This document shows positions 8,317 to 16,557 of a stretch of 64,000 nt of DNA, in pieces. Position numbers and translations under genes: made by a program. The DNA is from Burkholderiaceae bacterium. Its GTDB lineage: Bacteria; Pseudomonadota; Gammaproteobacteria; Burkholderiales; Burkholderiaceae_C. Numbering within the stretch: the first letter of the stretch is position 1; each line of letters begins with the position of its first letter. The notes under the pieces are model-generated. The model saw only the letters and a list, made by a program, of their open reading frames with translations, was not told the origin of the DNA and ran no database searches. The DNA lies in assembly GCA_024235955.1 (NCBI GenBank), contig JACKLJ010000001.1, positions 62,001 to 126,000 of the forward strand. The letters are read 5' to 3'.

Positions 8317-9303
8317 TCAGGCGGCGGCGCGCAGCGGTTGCCGGGCCTCGCGCAGCAGAAAGTCGGCGAAGGGCGCGGCCAGCGGGAGGTCGCCCAAACC
8401 CTCGACGAACAGGAACTGCCCCTGCGGGTTGACTTCCAGCCAGACCGGCTCGCCTTCAGATGTGAGCTTGAGGTCGAACACGCCCATGCGCAGGCCCAGC
8501 AGCTGCAACACGCGGGCGAGCGCGTCGCGCAGCGAGGCCGGCAGGGTGGTGTGCGTCACCGTGCTCTCGGCCAGGTGGAAGCGCCAGTCCAGCGCCGGGC
8601 ATTCGATCTGCGCGGCGATGAACTCGTCGCCGAAGGCGTGCACGCGCAGGTGGCGCTGGCCTTCCACCATCGCCTGGTAGATCGCGGGCGCCAGCGCCAG
8701 CGAGCGGTCGTCGGCCAGCATTGCCGGCTCGATGACGCCGGGCGTGAGCGGCGCCCACTGCGAGCCGGTGAGCGACTTGACGATGACCCGGTGCCCGTGC
8801 GCGGCGCAGAAGGCGCGGATCTCGTCCGGCGACTGGCTGACCAGCGTGGCCGGCACGCGCAGCCCGGCCTGCCGCGCGGCGCGCAGTTGCACCAGCTTGT
8901 TCTCGGCGTTGCGGGTGGCGTCGGGGTGGCTGACCCAGGCGCCGCGAAAGCCGTCGAGCAGGCTGCCGATGAAGGCGGCCCGGCAGTCGCCGACGATCAG
9001 GTCGATGGCGGCCGGGTCGGTCACGTCGTCCGGCACGGCCGGCCGGTGCGGCGGCCGCCAGGAGACGCCGCCGGGCCGGCGGAACCAGAGCACGTCCCAG
9101 TCGCCCACCGCCGCGGCGGGGCCGTCCAGGGTCGGCACGCGGGTGGCGGCCGGGTCGTCCAGCGACCAGGACATCAGGCCGCTGGCCGGCAGGCGGTCGG
9201 TCTCGACGATGTCGCAGGCCACGCCCGGCCGGCGCGCGAGTTGCTCGCGCACGGCGTAGGCGTGGATGTCGTCGGCGATGGTGATGATGGCGACGTGCGT
9301 CAT
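8317..9303 (-). CDS. MvdD-type ATP-grasp ligase, probable graspetide synthetase
   Basis: A 328-residue ATP-grasp enzyme of the RimK/MvdC/MvdD group. Such enzymes close ester or amide bonds between Asp/Glu side chains and Ser/Thr/Lys side chains of a precursor peptide (graspetides such as microviridin). N-terminal pre-grasp region: DVLWFRRPGG. ATP-grasp region: NAENKLVQLRAARQAGLRVPATLVS, then RVIVKSL (ATP-binding Lys). The metal ligands are Asp277, Glu290 and Asn292 within FDLKL ... WLEVNPQGQFLFVE, and NPxGQ is diagnostic of the MvdD branch. It starts 11 bases after the stop of the candidate precursor and has no separate promoter, so the two are co-expressed. The enzyme class is firm; the product is inferred. 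Confidence 0.88.
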   Translation of the reverse strand: MTHVAIITIADDIHAYAVREQLARRPGVACDIVETDRLPASGLMSWSLDDPAATRVPTLDGPAAAVGDWDVLWFRRPGGVSWRPPHRPAVPDDVTDPAAIDLIVGDCRAAFIGSLLDGFRGAWVSHPDATRNAENKLVQLRAARQAGLRVPATLVSQSPDEIRAFCAAHGHRVIVKSLTGSQWAPLTPGVIEPAMLADDRSLALAPAIYQAMVEGQRHLRVHAFGDEFIAAQIECPALDWRFHLAESTVTHTTLPASLRDALARVLQLLGLRMGVFDLKLTSEGEPVWLEVNPQGQFLFVEGLGDLPLAAPFADFLLREARQPLRAAA

Positions 9304-9314
9304 GGCGGCGGCGT

Positions 9315-9614
9315 TCAGCAGTCCTGCTTGCTGTCGTCCCAGTCGTTGCCGCTGCCGCTCACGGTGCCGCAGGGGCCCAGCTCGTCGCCGGTGATGCGGC
9401 GCATGGCCAGCAGGAAGCCGGATTCCTCGGCCAGCTTCTTCTCGTAGGCCAGCAGGCGATCCGGCTCCACGCGCGCGCCGCGCACCTGGAACTGCAGGGC
9501 GATCGGCACCGGCGCGGCCTGCGCGGCGGGCTGGGTGCTGGCGGCGGCCGGCGTGGTGGCCTGCAGCGCGGTGGCGGCGACGGCGGCCGCGGAAAGCATG
9601 GGCGCGTGTTTCAT
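9315..9614 (-). CDS. Candidate graspetide precursor peptide
   Basis: Peptide of 99 residues directly upstream of the ATP-grasp ligase. The start is the ATG at 9614, preceded by a GGAG ribosome site 8 bases upstream; longer in-frame starts have no such site. Layout: an Ala-rich, signal-like stretch (residues 1-35), a leader-like helix (about 47-75, containing RLLAYEKKLAEESGF), then a probable core at residues 76-99 with Asp/Glu acceptors (D77, E78, D91, D93, D94, D98), Ser/Thr/Lys donors (T84, S86, S88, S95, K96) and two Cys (82 and the terminal 99). This composition fits ATP-grasp crosslinking. I do not recognise the core as one of the named graspetide classes. The signal-like N-terminus is unusual for a RiPP leader. 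Confidence 0.75.
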   Translation of the reverse strand: MKHAPMLSAAAVAATALQATTPAAASTQPAAQAAPVPIALQFQVRGARVEPDRLLAYEKKLAEESGFLLAMRRITGDELGPCGTVSGSGNDWDDSKQDC

Positions 9615-9801
9615 GATGACTCCAATCGGTGGTGTTTCGAAGGACAGCGCGGTGGCGAAGATGCCAGCCGCGAGCCGATTGTTGGAGCCGGCCACCCGCG
9701 CTTCAATAGCCCGAAAGTCGTGTCGGGCCTCGGCTGTTCGGCCTACGCCGGCGGAGGGAACGCGCTGCGGCAGCGCCTGGTGCGACGCACCGATTCCTGA
9801 A

Positions 9802-9856
9802 GACAAAAGTGCCTGCAGCCCAGAATTGACGGGCGCAGGCAGCTATGAATTGAGAA
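9802..9856 (-). repeat. Family A dispersed repeat
   Basis: Minus-orientation copy (AGTGCCTGCAGCCCAGAATT then GACGGGCGCAGGCAGCTATGAATT). It lies between the ABC ATPase stop (9872) and the precursor gene. The rest of 9615-9871 holds only the precursor's upstream region, with no promoter I can name. Confidence 0.85.
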
Positions 9857-9871
9857 GCGGCCTGGAGCTGG

Positions 9872-10663
9872 TCAGCTGTGCAGCGAGGACAGGAACTGCT
9901 TGAGTTCCGGCGTCTGCGGGTTGCCGAACAGCTCGGCCGGCGGGCCGCTTTCGTGCACCCGGCCCTGGTGCATGAAGAGCACGCGGTTGCTCACCTTGCG
10001 GGCGAAGCTCATCTCGTGCGTGACCATCAGCAGCGTCATGCCTTCGGCCGCCAGCGACTCGACCACGCCCAGCACCTCGCCCACCAGCTCCGGGTCGAGC
10101 GCGGAGGTGATCTCGTCGCACAGCAGGATGGCCGGGTCCATGGCCAGCGCGCGGGCGATGGCCAAGCGCTGCTGCTGGCCGCCCGAGAGCTGATCGGGCC
10201 AGGCGTCGAACTTCTCGGCCAGGCCCACGCGCGCCAGCAGCTGGCGCGCGCGCTCCTCGCCGGCCCTGGACGCCGTCTTCTTGACCAGCGACGGCGCCAG
10301 CATCACGTTGCGGCCCACCGACAGGTGCGGGAACAGGTTGAACTGCTGGAAGATCATGCCCACGTGCTGGCGCAGCTCGCGCATGGCGGCCGCGTCGTCG
10401 TGCTTCAGCGGCTGGCCCAGCACCGTCAGCTCGCCGTGCTGGAAGACCTCCAGCCCGTTGATGCAGCGCAGCAGCGTGCTCTTGCCGGAGCCGCTCTTGC
10501 CGATCAGGGCCACCACCTCGCCCGGCCGCACGTCCAGGTCGATGCCCTTGAGCACCTCGTGCGTGCCATACGACTTGCGCAGCCCCTTCATGCGCACGGC
10601 GGGCGGGCCCGAGGGGTCCTTGGGTAGCGCGTGGGCGGCGGCCAGCAGTTCAGTGGGCGGCAT
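9872..10663 (-). CDS. Polar amino acid ABC transporter, ATP-binding protein
   Basis: ATPase of a GlnQ/HisP-type amino acid importer. Walker A is GKSGSGKST, the Q-loop FQQFNLFPHL, the signature LSGGQQQR, Walker B ILLCDEITSALD and the switch His in MVTHEM. The ATG at 10663 is chosen because a GAAAGGAAG ribosome site sits just upstream; a TTG five codons earlier is possible. The start lies inside the 3' end of the permease gene. Last gene of a four-gene operon with two permeases and a periplasmic binding protein. Confidence 0.94.
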   Translation of the reverse strand: MPPTELLAAAHALPKDPSGPPAVRMKGLRKSYGTHEVLKGIDLDVRPGEVVALIGKSGSGKSTLLRCINGLEVFQHGELTVLGQPLKHDDAAAMRELRQHVGMIFQQFNLFPHLSVGRNVMLAPSLVKKTASRAGEERARQLLARVGLAEKFDAWPDQLSGGQQQRLAIARALAMDPAILLCDEITSALDPELVGEVLGVVESLAAEGMTLLMVTHEMSFARKVSNRVLFMHQGRVHESGPPAELFGNPQTPELKQFLSSLHS

Positions 10664-11315
10664 GGAGCTTCCTTTCAAGCATGCGTGCCCACAGGCTCAC
10701 CGGGAAGCACAGCACGAAGTACATCAGGGCCACGCAGCCGTACACCAGCATGGGCTGGAAGGTGGCGTTGGCGATCATGGTGCCGGCCTTGGTGAGCTCG
10801 ATGAAGCCGATCACCGAGGCCAGCGCCGTGCCCTTGATCACCTGCACCAGAAAGCCCACCGTGGGCGCGATGGCGATGCGCACCGCCTGCGGCAGGATCA
10901 CGTGGCGCATCTGTTCGCCGAACGAGAGCGCCAGGCTCTGCCCGGCCTCCCATTGCCCGCGCGGCACGGCGCGCACGCAGCCGTGCCAGATTTCCGTGAG
11001 GTAGGCGCTGGCGTACAGCGTGAGCGCCACGGCCGCGGCGCTCCAGGCGGAGATCGGCAGGCCCAGCAGCGCCAGCCCGAAGTAGGCCAGGAACAGCTGC
11101 ATCAGCAGCGGCGTGCCCTGGAACAGCTCCACGTAGACGGCCACGGCCCGCGCCGCCAGGTTGCCGCGGCCGCGCACGCCGCCGGCTTCGCGCAGCACCA
11201 GCAGCGCCAGCCCGACCACGCCGCCGCCCACGAAGGCCACCAGCGACAGCAGCACCGTCCAGCGCGCCGCCAGCAGCAGGTTGCGCAGGATGTCCCAGAG
11301 CGAGAAATCAACCAT
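10650..11315 (-). CDS. Polar amino acid ABC transporter permease (second)
   Basis: Membrane permease of the HisM/GlnP family, 221 residues with about five membrane segments. The family EAA loop is QWEAGQSLALSFGEQMRHVILPQA, and the start region ARWTVLLSLVAFVGG matches related permeases. It overlaps the first permease by 8 bases and the ATPase gene by 14 bases. It pairs with the upstream permease to form a heterodimeric channel. Confidence 0.93.
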   Translation of the reverse strand: MVDFSLWDILRNLLLAARWTVLLSLVAFVGGGVVGLALLVLREAGGVRGRGNLAARAVAVYVELFQGTPLLMQLFLAYFGLALLGLPISAWSAAAVALTLYASAYLTEIWHGCVRAVPRGQWEAGQSLALSFGEQMRHVILPQAVRIAIAPTVGFLVQVIKGTALASVIGFIELTKAGTMIANATFQPMLVYGCVALMYFVLCFPVSLWARMLERKLHAAH

Positions 11316-11994
11316 GGCGGCCCCCGGTGGGCCGGCCGCCGAACAGCCAGCGCGGCCCGGCCCAATTGAGGGCGCGCCGCACCGCGATGGCCATCAGCAG
11401 GTAGATGGCGGTGGCGACGATGTAGGCCTCGAAGGCGCGGAAGTTGCGGCTCTGGATCAGGTTGGCGGCGTAGCTCAGCTCCTCGGTGCTGATCTGCCCG
11501 CACACCGCCGAGCCGAGCATGACGATGATGATCTGGCTCACCGTGGCCGGCCACACCTTGGCCAGCGCCGGCGGCAGCACCACGCGGGTGAACACCTGGC
11601 GGTTGGTGAGCGCCAGGCTCTGCGCGGCCTCGATCTGCCCGCGCGGCGTGGCCTCGATGCCGGCACGCACGATCTCGGACGAGTACGCGCCCAGGTTCAC
11701 CACCATGGCGATCACCGAGGCCAGGTCCGGCGTCAGCTTGACCCCCAGCGCCGGCAGGCCGAAGAACACGAAGTACAGCTGCACGATGAACGGCGTGTTG
11801 CGCACCAGCTCCACGTAGCTGGCGGCCAGCCACTTGAGCCAGGCCGGCCCGCGCGTGCGCGCCCAGGCGCAGGCCACGCCCAGCAGCAGCCCCAGCACCG
11901 CCGAGATGGCGGTGAGCACCAGCGTCAGCGCCGCGCCCTTGGCCAGCAGGGGCCACTGGCTGAGCACGGCGGCGAAGTCGAGTTCGATGCGCAT
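11308..11994 (-). CDS. Polar amino acid ABC transporter permease (first)
   Basis: HisQ/GlnP-family permease, 228 residues. It shows YVELVRNTPFIVQLYFVFFGLP, a strong family signature, and the EAA loop RGQIEAAQSLALTNRQVFTRVVLPPA. It is the first of the two permeases after the binding-protein gene. The 200-base gap to that gene holds a dispersed repeat and a GC-rich nested hairpin, so expression of the permeases may be lower than that of the binding protein. Confidence 0.93.
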   Translation of the reverse strand: MRIELDFAAVLSQWPLLAKGAALTLVLTAISAVLGLLLGVACAWARTRGPAWLKWLAASYVELVRNTPFIVQLYFVFFGLPALGVKLTPDLASVIAMVVNLGAYSSEIVRAGIEATPRGQIEAAQSLALTNRQVFTRVVLPPALAKVWPATVSQIIIVMLGSAVCGQISTEELSYAANLIQSRNFRAFEAYIVATAIYLLMAIAVRRALNWAGPRWLFGGRPTGGRHG

Positions 11995-12020
11995 GGGCGT
12001 GGTCGGAAGAGGCTCAGGCC

Positions 12021-12080
12021 ACTATCAAAATTGAAGCTGATTGCGCCAGTCAGATAAGGGCTGAAGCCACTTTTCGTTCA
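12021..12080 (+). repeat. Family A dispersed repeat
   Basis: Degenerate plus-orientation copy (ACTATCAAAATTGAAGCTGA then TTGCGCCAG and AAGGGCTGAAGCCACTTTT). It lies within the amino acid transporter operon, between the binding-protein gene and the permeases. Confidence 0.7.
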
Positions 12081-12158
12081 AAAAATTCGTAAACACCGAT
12101 GGCCGGGAGCAGGCCCGGCGGGAACGCCGTGGCGGGGCTTCCCCGGCCGCCAGCGTTG

Positions 12159-12194
12159 CCCCCCGGGGAGAAGGCGCGCAGCGCCACAGGGGGG
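12159..12194 (-). terminator. Nested GC-rich hairpin after the binding-protein gene
   Basis: Six C (12159-12164) pair with six G (12189-12194), and inside them GGCGC (12173-12177) pairs with GCGCC (12181-12185). It starts 2 bases beyond the stop of the minus-strand binding-protein gene. There is no U-tract, so it may attenuate or protect mRNA rather than terminate. A related structure lies beyond serC near 23913-23968. Confidence 0.45.
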
Positions 12195-12195
12195 A

Positions 12196-12996
12196 TTACT
12201 TCGGCAAATCGCCGGCCGGCCGGCCGAGCCACTTCTGCGCCAGCTTGTCCAGATCGCCCGAGGCCTTCGCCGCGCCGATGATCTCGTTCAGCTTGTCCTT
12301 CAGCGCCGTGTCGCCCTTGGCCACGCCGATGAAGTTGGGGCTGTCCTTGAGCAGCAGCTTGTATTCGGTGCCGAGCTGCGGGTTCTTGGCCATCATGGCG
12401 CCGGCGACCGAGGCGCCGGTGGCCAGCGCCTGCACCTGGCCCGACACGAAGGCCGCCACGGTGGCGTTGTTGTCCTCGAAGCGCTTGACGTCGGTGTTCG
12501 GCGGCGCGACCTTGCTCAGCTCCTGGTCCTCGATGGCGCCGCGGGTCACGCCGACCGACTTGCCCGCCAGGTCGGCGAAGCTCTTGATGGGCAGCGACTT
12601 GGCGGCGAACACCGCCTGGAAGAACGGCGAGTAGGCGGCGGTGAAGTCGATCACCTTCTCGCGCTCGGGGTTCTTGCCCAGGGTGGAGATCACCAGGTCG
12701 GCCTTGCCGGTCTGCAGGTAGGGGATGCGGTTGGCGCTGGTCACCGGCACCAGCTCCAGCTTGGCGCCCAGCTTGCTGGCCACCAGCTTGGCCATGTCGA
12801 CGTCGAGGCCCTGCGGCTGCAGGTCGGTGCCGACGAAGCCGTAAGGCGGAAAGTCGGTCGGAATGGCGATCTTGACGGTCTTGCTGGACATGATGTGGTC
12901 CAGCGCCGACTGGGCGTGCGCAGCCAATGGCGCGGCCAGCGTGGCGGCGGCCAGGGTCAGGGCGAGCAGGGTACGGCGGCGGGGATGCTTGGGCAT
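12196..12996 (-). CDS. Polar amino acid ABC transporter, periplasmic binding protein
   Basis: Family 3 solute-binding protein (SBP_bac_3), 266 residues. The ATG at 12996 gives a clear signal peptide (MPKHPRRRTLLALTLAAATLA, cleavage after AHAQ) and has a GGAAGGAA ribosome site upstream. The mature protein has the family blocks VKIAIPTDFPPYGFVG, GLDVDMAKLVASKLGAKLELVPVT and KADLVISTLGKNPEREKVIDFT. The specificity cannot be read from the sequence. It heads the operon of two permeases and an ATPase. It is divergent from pgk. Confidence 0.94.
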   Translation of the reverse strand: MPKHPRRRTLLALTLAAATLAAPLAAHAQSALDHIMSSKTVKIAIPTDFPPYGFVGTDLQPQGLDVDMAKLVASKLGAKLELVPVTSANRIPYLQTGKADLVISTLGKNPEREKVIDFTAAYSPFFQAVFAAKSLPIKSFADLAGKSVGVTRGAIEDQELSKVAPPNTDVKRFEDNNATVAAFVSGQVQALATGASVAGAMMAKNPQLGTEYKLLLKDSPNFIGVAKGDTALKDKLNEIIGAAKASGDLDKLAQKWLGRPAGDLPK

Positions 12997-13140
12997 GGGG
13001 TTCCTTCCTTCGTGCGCCGCGCGGCGCGTCTTTTTCGTGGTGGTGGTGCGCCCATGGTGCAAGCGCCGTGCCAATCGCAGGCGCCTCGTGCGCACCGTTT
13101 TGGGGACGCGGCACCGGCGCGGGGCGCGCGCGGCGCTTTC

Positions 13141-13146
13141 TATAAT
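13141..13146 (+). promoter_or_regulatory. Candidate -10 box for pgk
   Basis: A perfect TATAAT, 76 bases before the pgk start, in the divergent region between the binding-protein gene and pgk. No convincing -35 is seen at the right distance. Confidence 0.4.
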
Positions 13147-13222
13147 CGACGGCTGATCTTCCGTTGACCAAGGCAGCCCCGGCAACCAAGCCCGGGGCGC
13201 TCATTTTTCAGGAGCAGGCAGC

Positions 13223-14413
13223 ATGAACGTGATCCGCTTTTCCGATCTGTGCGCGGCGGGCAAGGCCCGGGGCCAGCGCGTCTTCATCCGCGCCGACCTG
13301 AACGTGCCGCAGGACGATGCGGGCCACATCACCGAGGACACGCGCATCCGCGCCAGCGTGCCGGCCATCCGCATGGCGCTGGACGCCGGCGCCGCCGTCA
13401 TGGTCACCAGCCACCTGGGCCGTCCCACCGAGGGCGAACTCAAGCCCGCCGATTCGCTGGCGCCCGTTGCCAGGCGCCTGGGCGAGCTGCTGGGGCGCGA
13501 GGTGCCGCTGGTGCAAGACTGGGTGGACGGCGTGAAGGTCGAGCCCGGTCAGGTCGTGCTGCTCGAGAACTGCCGCGTCAACAAGGGCGAGAAAAAGAAC
13601 GATGAAGCGCTTTCGCGCAAGATGGCGGCGCTTTGCGACATTTACGTGAACGATGCCTTCGGTACCGCGCACCGTGCCGAAGGCACGACCTACGGCATCG
13701 CCCAGTTCGCCCCGGTGGCCTGCGCCGGCCCGCTGCTGGCGGCCGAGATCGACGCCATCACCAAGGCGCTGGCGAACCCGAAGCGGCCGCTGGTGGCCAT
13801 CGTCGCCGGCAGCAAGGTGAGCACAAAACTCACCATCCTGCAGTCTTTGGCGAAGAACGTCGATCAACTGATCGTGGGTGGCGGCATTGCCAACACCTTC
13901 ATGCTGGCCGCCGGCCTGCCCATCGGCAAGAGCCTGGCCGAGGCCGATCTGGTGGGCGAGGCCAAGGCCGTGATGGACGCCATGAAGGCCCGCGGCGCCG
14001 AGGTGCCGATCCCCACCGACGTGGTAGTGGCCAAGGAATTCAAGGCCGACGTCGTGGCCACGGTGAAGCAGGCGAAGGACGTGGCCGCCGACGACATGAT
14101 CCTGGACATTGGCCCCGATACCGCCGCGCGCCTGGCCGCGCAGCTCAAGCAGGCCGGCACCATCGTCTGGAACGGCCCGGTGGGCGTGTTCGAGATGGCG
14201 CCGTTCGAAAACGGCACCAGGACCATCGCCCGCGCGATTGCCGACAGCAGCGCCTTCAGCATCGCCGGCGGCGGCGACACGCTGGCGGCCATCGCCAAGT
14301 ACGGCATCGAGCAGGACGTGGGCTACATCTCCACCGGCGGCGGCGCCTTCCTGGAAGTGCTGGAAGGCAAGCAGCTGCCGGCCTTCGAGATCCTGGAAAA
14401 GCGCGCGTCATGA
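13223..14413 (+). CDS. pgk: Phosphoglycerate kinase
   Basis: Glycolytic enzyme converting 1,3-bisphosphoglycerate and ADP to 3-phosphoglycerate and ATP; 396 residues, normal length. Motifs: RADLNVPQ near the N-terminus (substrate binding), VMVTSHLGRPTEG, VNDAFGTAHRAEGTT, VAIVAGSKVSTKL and the C-terminal nucleotide-binding SIAGGGDTLAAI ... YISTGGGAFLEVLEG. The start is preceded by a CAGGAG ribosome site. The stop overlaps the ATG of the next gene. It lies upstream of pyk and fba, giving a small glycolysis/gluconeogenesis cluster. Confidence 0.98.
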   Translation: MNVIRFSDLCAAGKARGQRVFIRADLNVPQDDAGHITEDTRIRASVPAIRMALDAGAAVMVTSHLGRPTEGELKPADSLAPVARRLGELLGREVPLVQDWVDGVKVEPGQVVLLENCRVNKGEKKNDEALSRKMAALCDIYVNDAFGTAHRAEGTTYGIAQFAPVACAGPLLAAEIDAITKALANPKRPLVAIVAGSKVSTKLTILQSLAKNVDQLIVGGGIANTFMLAAGLPIGKSLAEADLVGEAKAVMDAMKARGAEVPIPTDVVVAKEFKADVVATVKQAKDVAADDMILDIGPDTAARLAAQLKQAGTIVWNGPVGVFEMAPFENGTRTIARAIADSSAFSIAGGGDTLAAIAKYGIEQDVGYISTGGGAFLEVLEGKQLPAFEILEKRAS

Positions 14414-14760
14414 CCACTTACACCGGCAGCTGCCATTGCGGCCAGGTGGCCTTCGAGGTCGAGGGCACGATCGACGGCGCGCTGTCGTGCAACTGCTCGA
14501 TGTGCTCGCGCAAGGGCGCGCTGCTGTGGTTCGTGCCGCGCGCCAGCCTGCGGCTCACGACGCCCGAAGATGCTGCCGCCACCTACCTGTTCAACCGGCA
14601 CATCATCCGGCACCGTTTCTGCCCCACCTGCGGCATCCATCCCTACGGCGAGGGTGTGGACCCCAAGGGCAACGCCATGGCGGCGGTCAACCTGCGCTGC
14701 GTCGAGGGGCTGGACCTCGAGGCGATCCCGGTGCGGCACTTCGATGGGCGCTCGCTCTGA
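14410..14760 (+). CDS. GFA family zinc-binding protein
   Basis: A 116-residue GFA-domain protein (glutathione-dependent formaldehyde-activating enzyme/centromere-V fold). The zinc-binding Cys pattern is complete: SCHCGQVAFEV near the N-terminus, CNCSMCSRKG and RFCPTCGIHPY. Most family members have no proven substrate, so no reaction is assigned. Its ATG overlaps the pgk stop (ATGA), implying translational coupling to pgk. Confidence 0.88.
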   Translation: MTTYTGSCHCGQVAFEVEGTIDGALSCNCSMCSRKGALLWFVPRASLRLTTPEDAAATYLFNRHIIRHRFCPTCGIHPYGEGVDPKGNAMAAVNLRCVEGLDLEAIPVRHFDGRSL

Positions 14761-14822
14761 GGCTGGCGCCGGCCGCGTGAAGGTGCTGCCCACCTGAGCG
14801 GTAACTCCTTCAGCCAGCCTGG

Positions 14823-14890
14823 GAAGCTATTGTTCGGATAGCTGGCTGCGCCCGCCATGCAAGGGCTGGCGCCCGATTTCCTTTGAATTT
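14823..14890 (+). repeat. Family A dispersed repeat
   Basis: Near-consensus plus copy (CGGATAGCTGGCTGCGCCCGCC then AAGGGCTGGCGCCCGATTT) between the convergent GFA gene and the lipoprotein gene. Confidence 0.88.
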
Positions 14891-14922
14891 GCGTGCTGTG
14901 CCGCGGGGCGGCCCGCCGGCCG

Positions 14923-16233
14923 CTACCAGCTGGCCTGGTAGGAATCGGGCGAGAAGCCGGCGTGGCGGGTGATGGGCGTCATGTCGACGAACTCGAAATC
15001 CACGGTCTTCAGCGTCGCCAGCTGCTCGATGGTGGCGGTGTCCCATTGCGCGCTCGGCTCGCCCTGCACGAACAGCGTGCTGCCGATGTCGGCCACGACC
15101 AGGCCGTAGCGCTGCATGGCGGTGGCCAGCGCCCTGGCCTGCGTGGTCCAGCCGCCGGGGATGGCGGTGCCGGCCTTCAGCCGCATCACGGCGCCCAGCG
15201 GCACGTCGCCAAAGGCGGTCACGCCGTGGCGCGCCGGCCAGACGTAGCCGCCGTCATAGGCCTGGCGCCACAGGCCGCGGATGCGGCTGGCCGGCAGGGT
15301 GACGCGCAAGGCGTGGCGGATCTCGCCGGCGCTGGCTTCGTCGGCGCGCGCCAGCAGCGGCAGGATGGGCAGGCCGGCGGCGTCGGCGGAGGTCCAGCCG
15401 TCCGGCCGCATGGCGAGGCTGTTCAGGTCCCAGGCGGCGGTGCCGCCGGCGTACCAGCCGCCGCCGGCGGTCTTATAGGCGTACCAGCTTTCCCACAGGC
15501 GGCAGGCGCCGGCCTCGACCACCAGCACGTGGTGGTCGCCGCCGGTGCTGGTGATGCCGCCCTCGATCTTCAGCGTGGCGTCGGTCGGGAACGGGAAGCG
15601 CCGCTCGGCCGCCGGCAGGGTCTGGCAGTTGGCGTGGATGCCCCAGCCGGTGGCGGTGGCCACGGCGCAGTCGCTTTCGTCCACGGCGCCGGGGTAGTCG
15701 CCGGTGGGCGAATCGGCGGCCGCGAACGACACCACCGGCCAGGTGCTCTGCGCGGCCGTGCCGTCGAGCACGTTGTAGGGGATGCCCCAGTAGGTGGCGA
15801 GCTGCGTGGCGTCGACGGTGGTGCCCCAGTCGGCGTGCAGCGGGCGGTTGTCGATCGGCCAGAAGGTGCGGGTGTCCGGGCCGCTGGCGGTGGCGAAGGT
15901 GCGGGTCCAGCTGGCGTTGGCGTCGGCGTTAATCCAGCGGCTGCTGTCGGCGTGCACCGGCAGGCCGTCGAGGCGGGTGTTGAACACCGCGCTGGCCGGG
16001 AACATGGGGCAGCCGGCGATGCTGGGGCCGGCGGCGGCCGAGCTGGTGCTCGTGCTCGTGCCGGTTCCGGTGCCGGAACTGGTGCCGCTGCCGGTGCCAC
16101 CGGACGAACCGGCCGTGCCGGCATCACCGCCGCCGCCGCAAGCGGTGAGAATCAGCGCCTGCGCCGCCAAGGCGGCTGCCATGCCGAACGGAAGCCATCG
16201 ATGGCGGGCCTGGGAAGCTGCAGGGCGGGGCAT
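14923..16233 (-). CDS. Large lipoprotein of unknown function
   Basis: A 436-residue predicted lipoprotein. The ATG at 16233 gives a signal with lipobox LTAC followed by GGGG; longer in-frame starts would mask it. After the lipid anchor comes a Gly/Ser/Thr linker of about 35 residues, then a large domain. Striking stretches in that domain are FPASAVFNTRLDGLPVHADS, WGIPYNVLD, IEGGITSTGGDHHVLVVEAG and CRLWESWYAY. The HHVLVVE/WESW blocks look like an extracellular carbohydrate-active or adhesive fold, but I cannot place it in a named family. It stands alone between convergent GFA and divergent pyk. Confidence 0.75.
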   Translation of the reverse strand: MPRPAASQARHRWLPFGMAAALAAQALILTACGGGGDAGTAGSSGGTGSGTSSGTGTGTSTSTSSAAAGPSIAGCPMFPASAVFNTRLDGLPVHADSSRWINADANASWTRTFATASGPDTRTFWPIDNRPLHADWGTTVDATQLATYWGIPYNVLDGTAAQSTWPVVSFAAADSPTGDYPGAVDESDCAVATATGWGIHANCQTLPAAERRFPFPTDATLKIEGGITSTGGDHHVLVVEAGACRLWESWYAYKTAGGGWYAGGTAAWDLNSLAMRPDGWTSADAAGLPILPLLARADEASAGEIRHALRVTLPASRIRGLWRQAYDGGYVWPARHGVTAFGDVPLGAVMRLKAGTAIPGGWTTQARALATAMQRYGLVVADIGSTLFVQGEPSAQWDTATIEQLATLKTVDFEFVDMTPITRHAGFSPDSYQASW

Positions 16234-16557
16234 GTGGGATGGCTTTCGTGGGCGGATCTGCCGGCACTCGGCGGCATTGGGGCCGGCTGCGGTCCGGCTG
16301 GCGCCGAAAGCATACGTGCCACGAGCCGCGCGCCTGTGACCAATGGTGTGCCTGCCGGCGTGGAGGTGAGGGCTCGCACCGGGCGGTCGCAACATCGTTT
16401 GCTATGAAACATGAAGCTGTCTGCGCCCGCTGTGAGCCGGCTGGAGCCCGAAATCATGGTCCATCAGTACCTCGGTGCGATCCGGCGGCGCCCGTCACGC
16501 TACGGGCGCACGCTCGTGCCAGAATGGCCGTTTCTGATCTGCCCGGATTCCCGTTCC
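16234..16557. other. Intergenic region between lipoprotein gene and pyk
   Basis: About 324 bases between divergent genes. Apart from one dispersed repeat copy (16398-16460) I see no gene, hairpin or clear promoter box. Confidence 0.5.
16398..16460 (+). repeat. Family A dispersed repeat
   Basis: Plus copy (GAAGCTGTCTGCGCCCGCTG then GGCTGGAGCCCGAAATC), about 100 bases upstream of the pyk start. Confidence 0.82.

Noticed and set aside
8317..13000. Functional link between the graspetide-like pair and the amino acid ABC operon
   Set aside because: They share a strand, but a repeat and a 257-base gap separate them, and the importer looks like an ordinary amino acid uptake system, not a peptide exporter.
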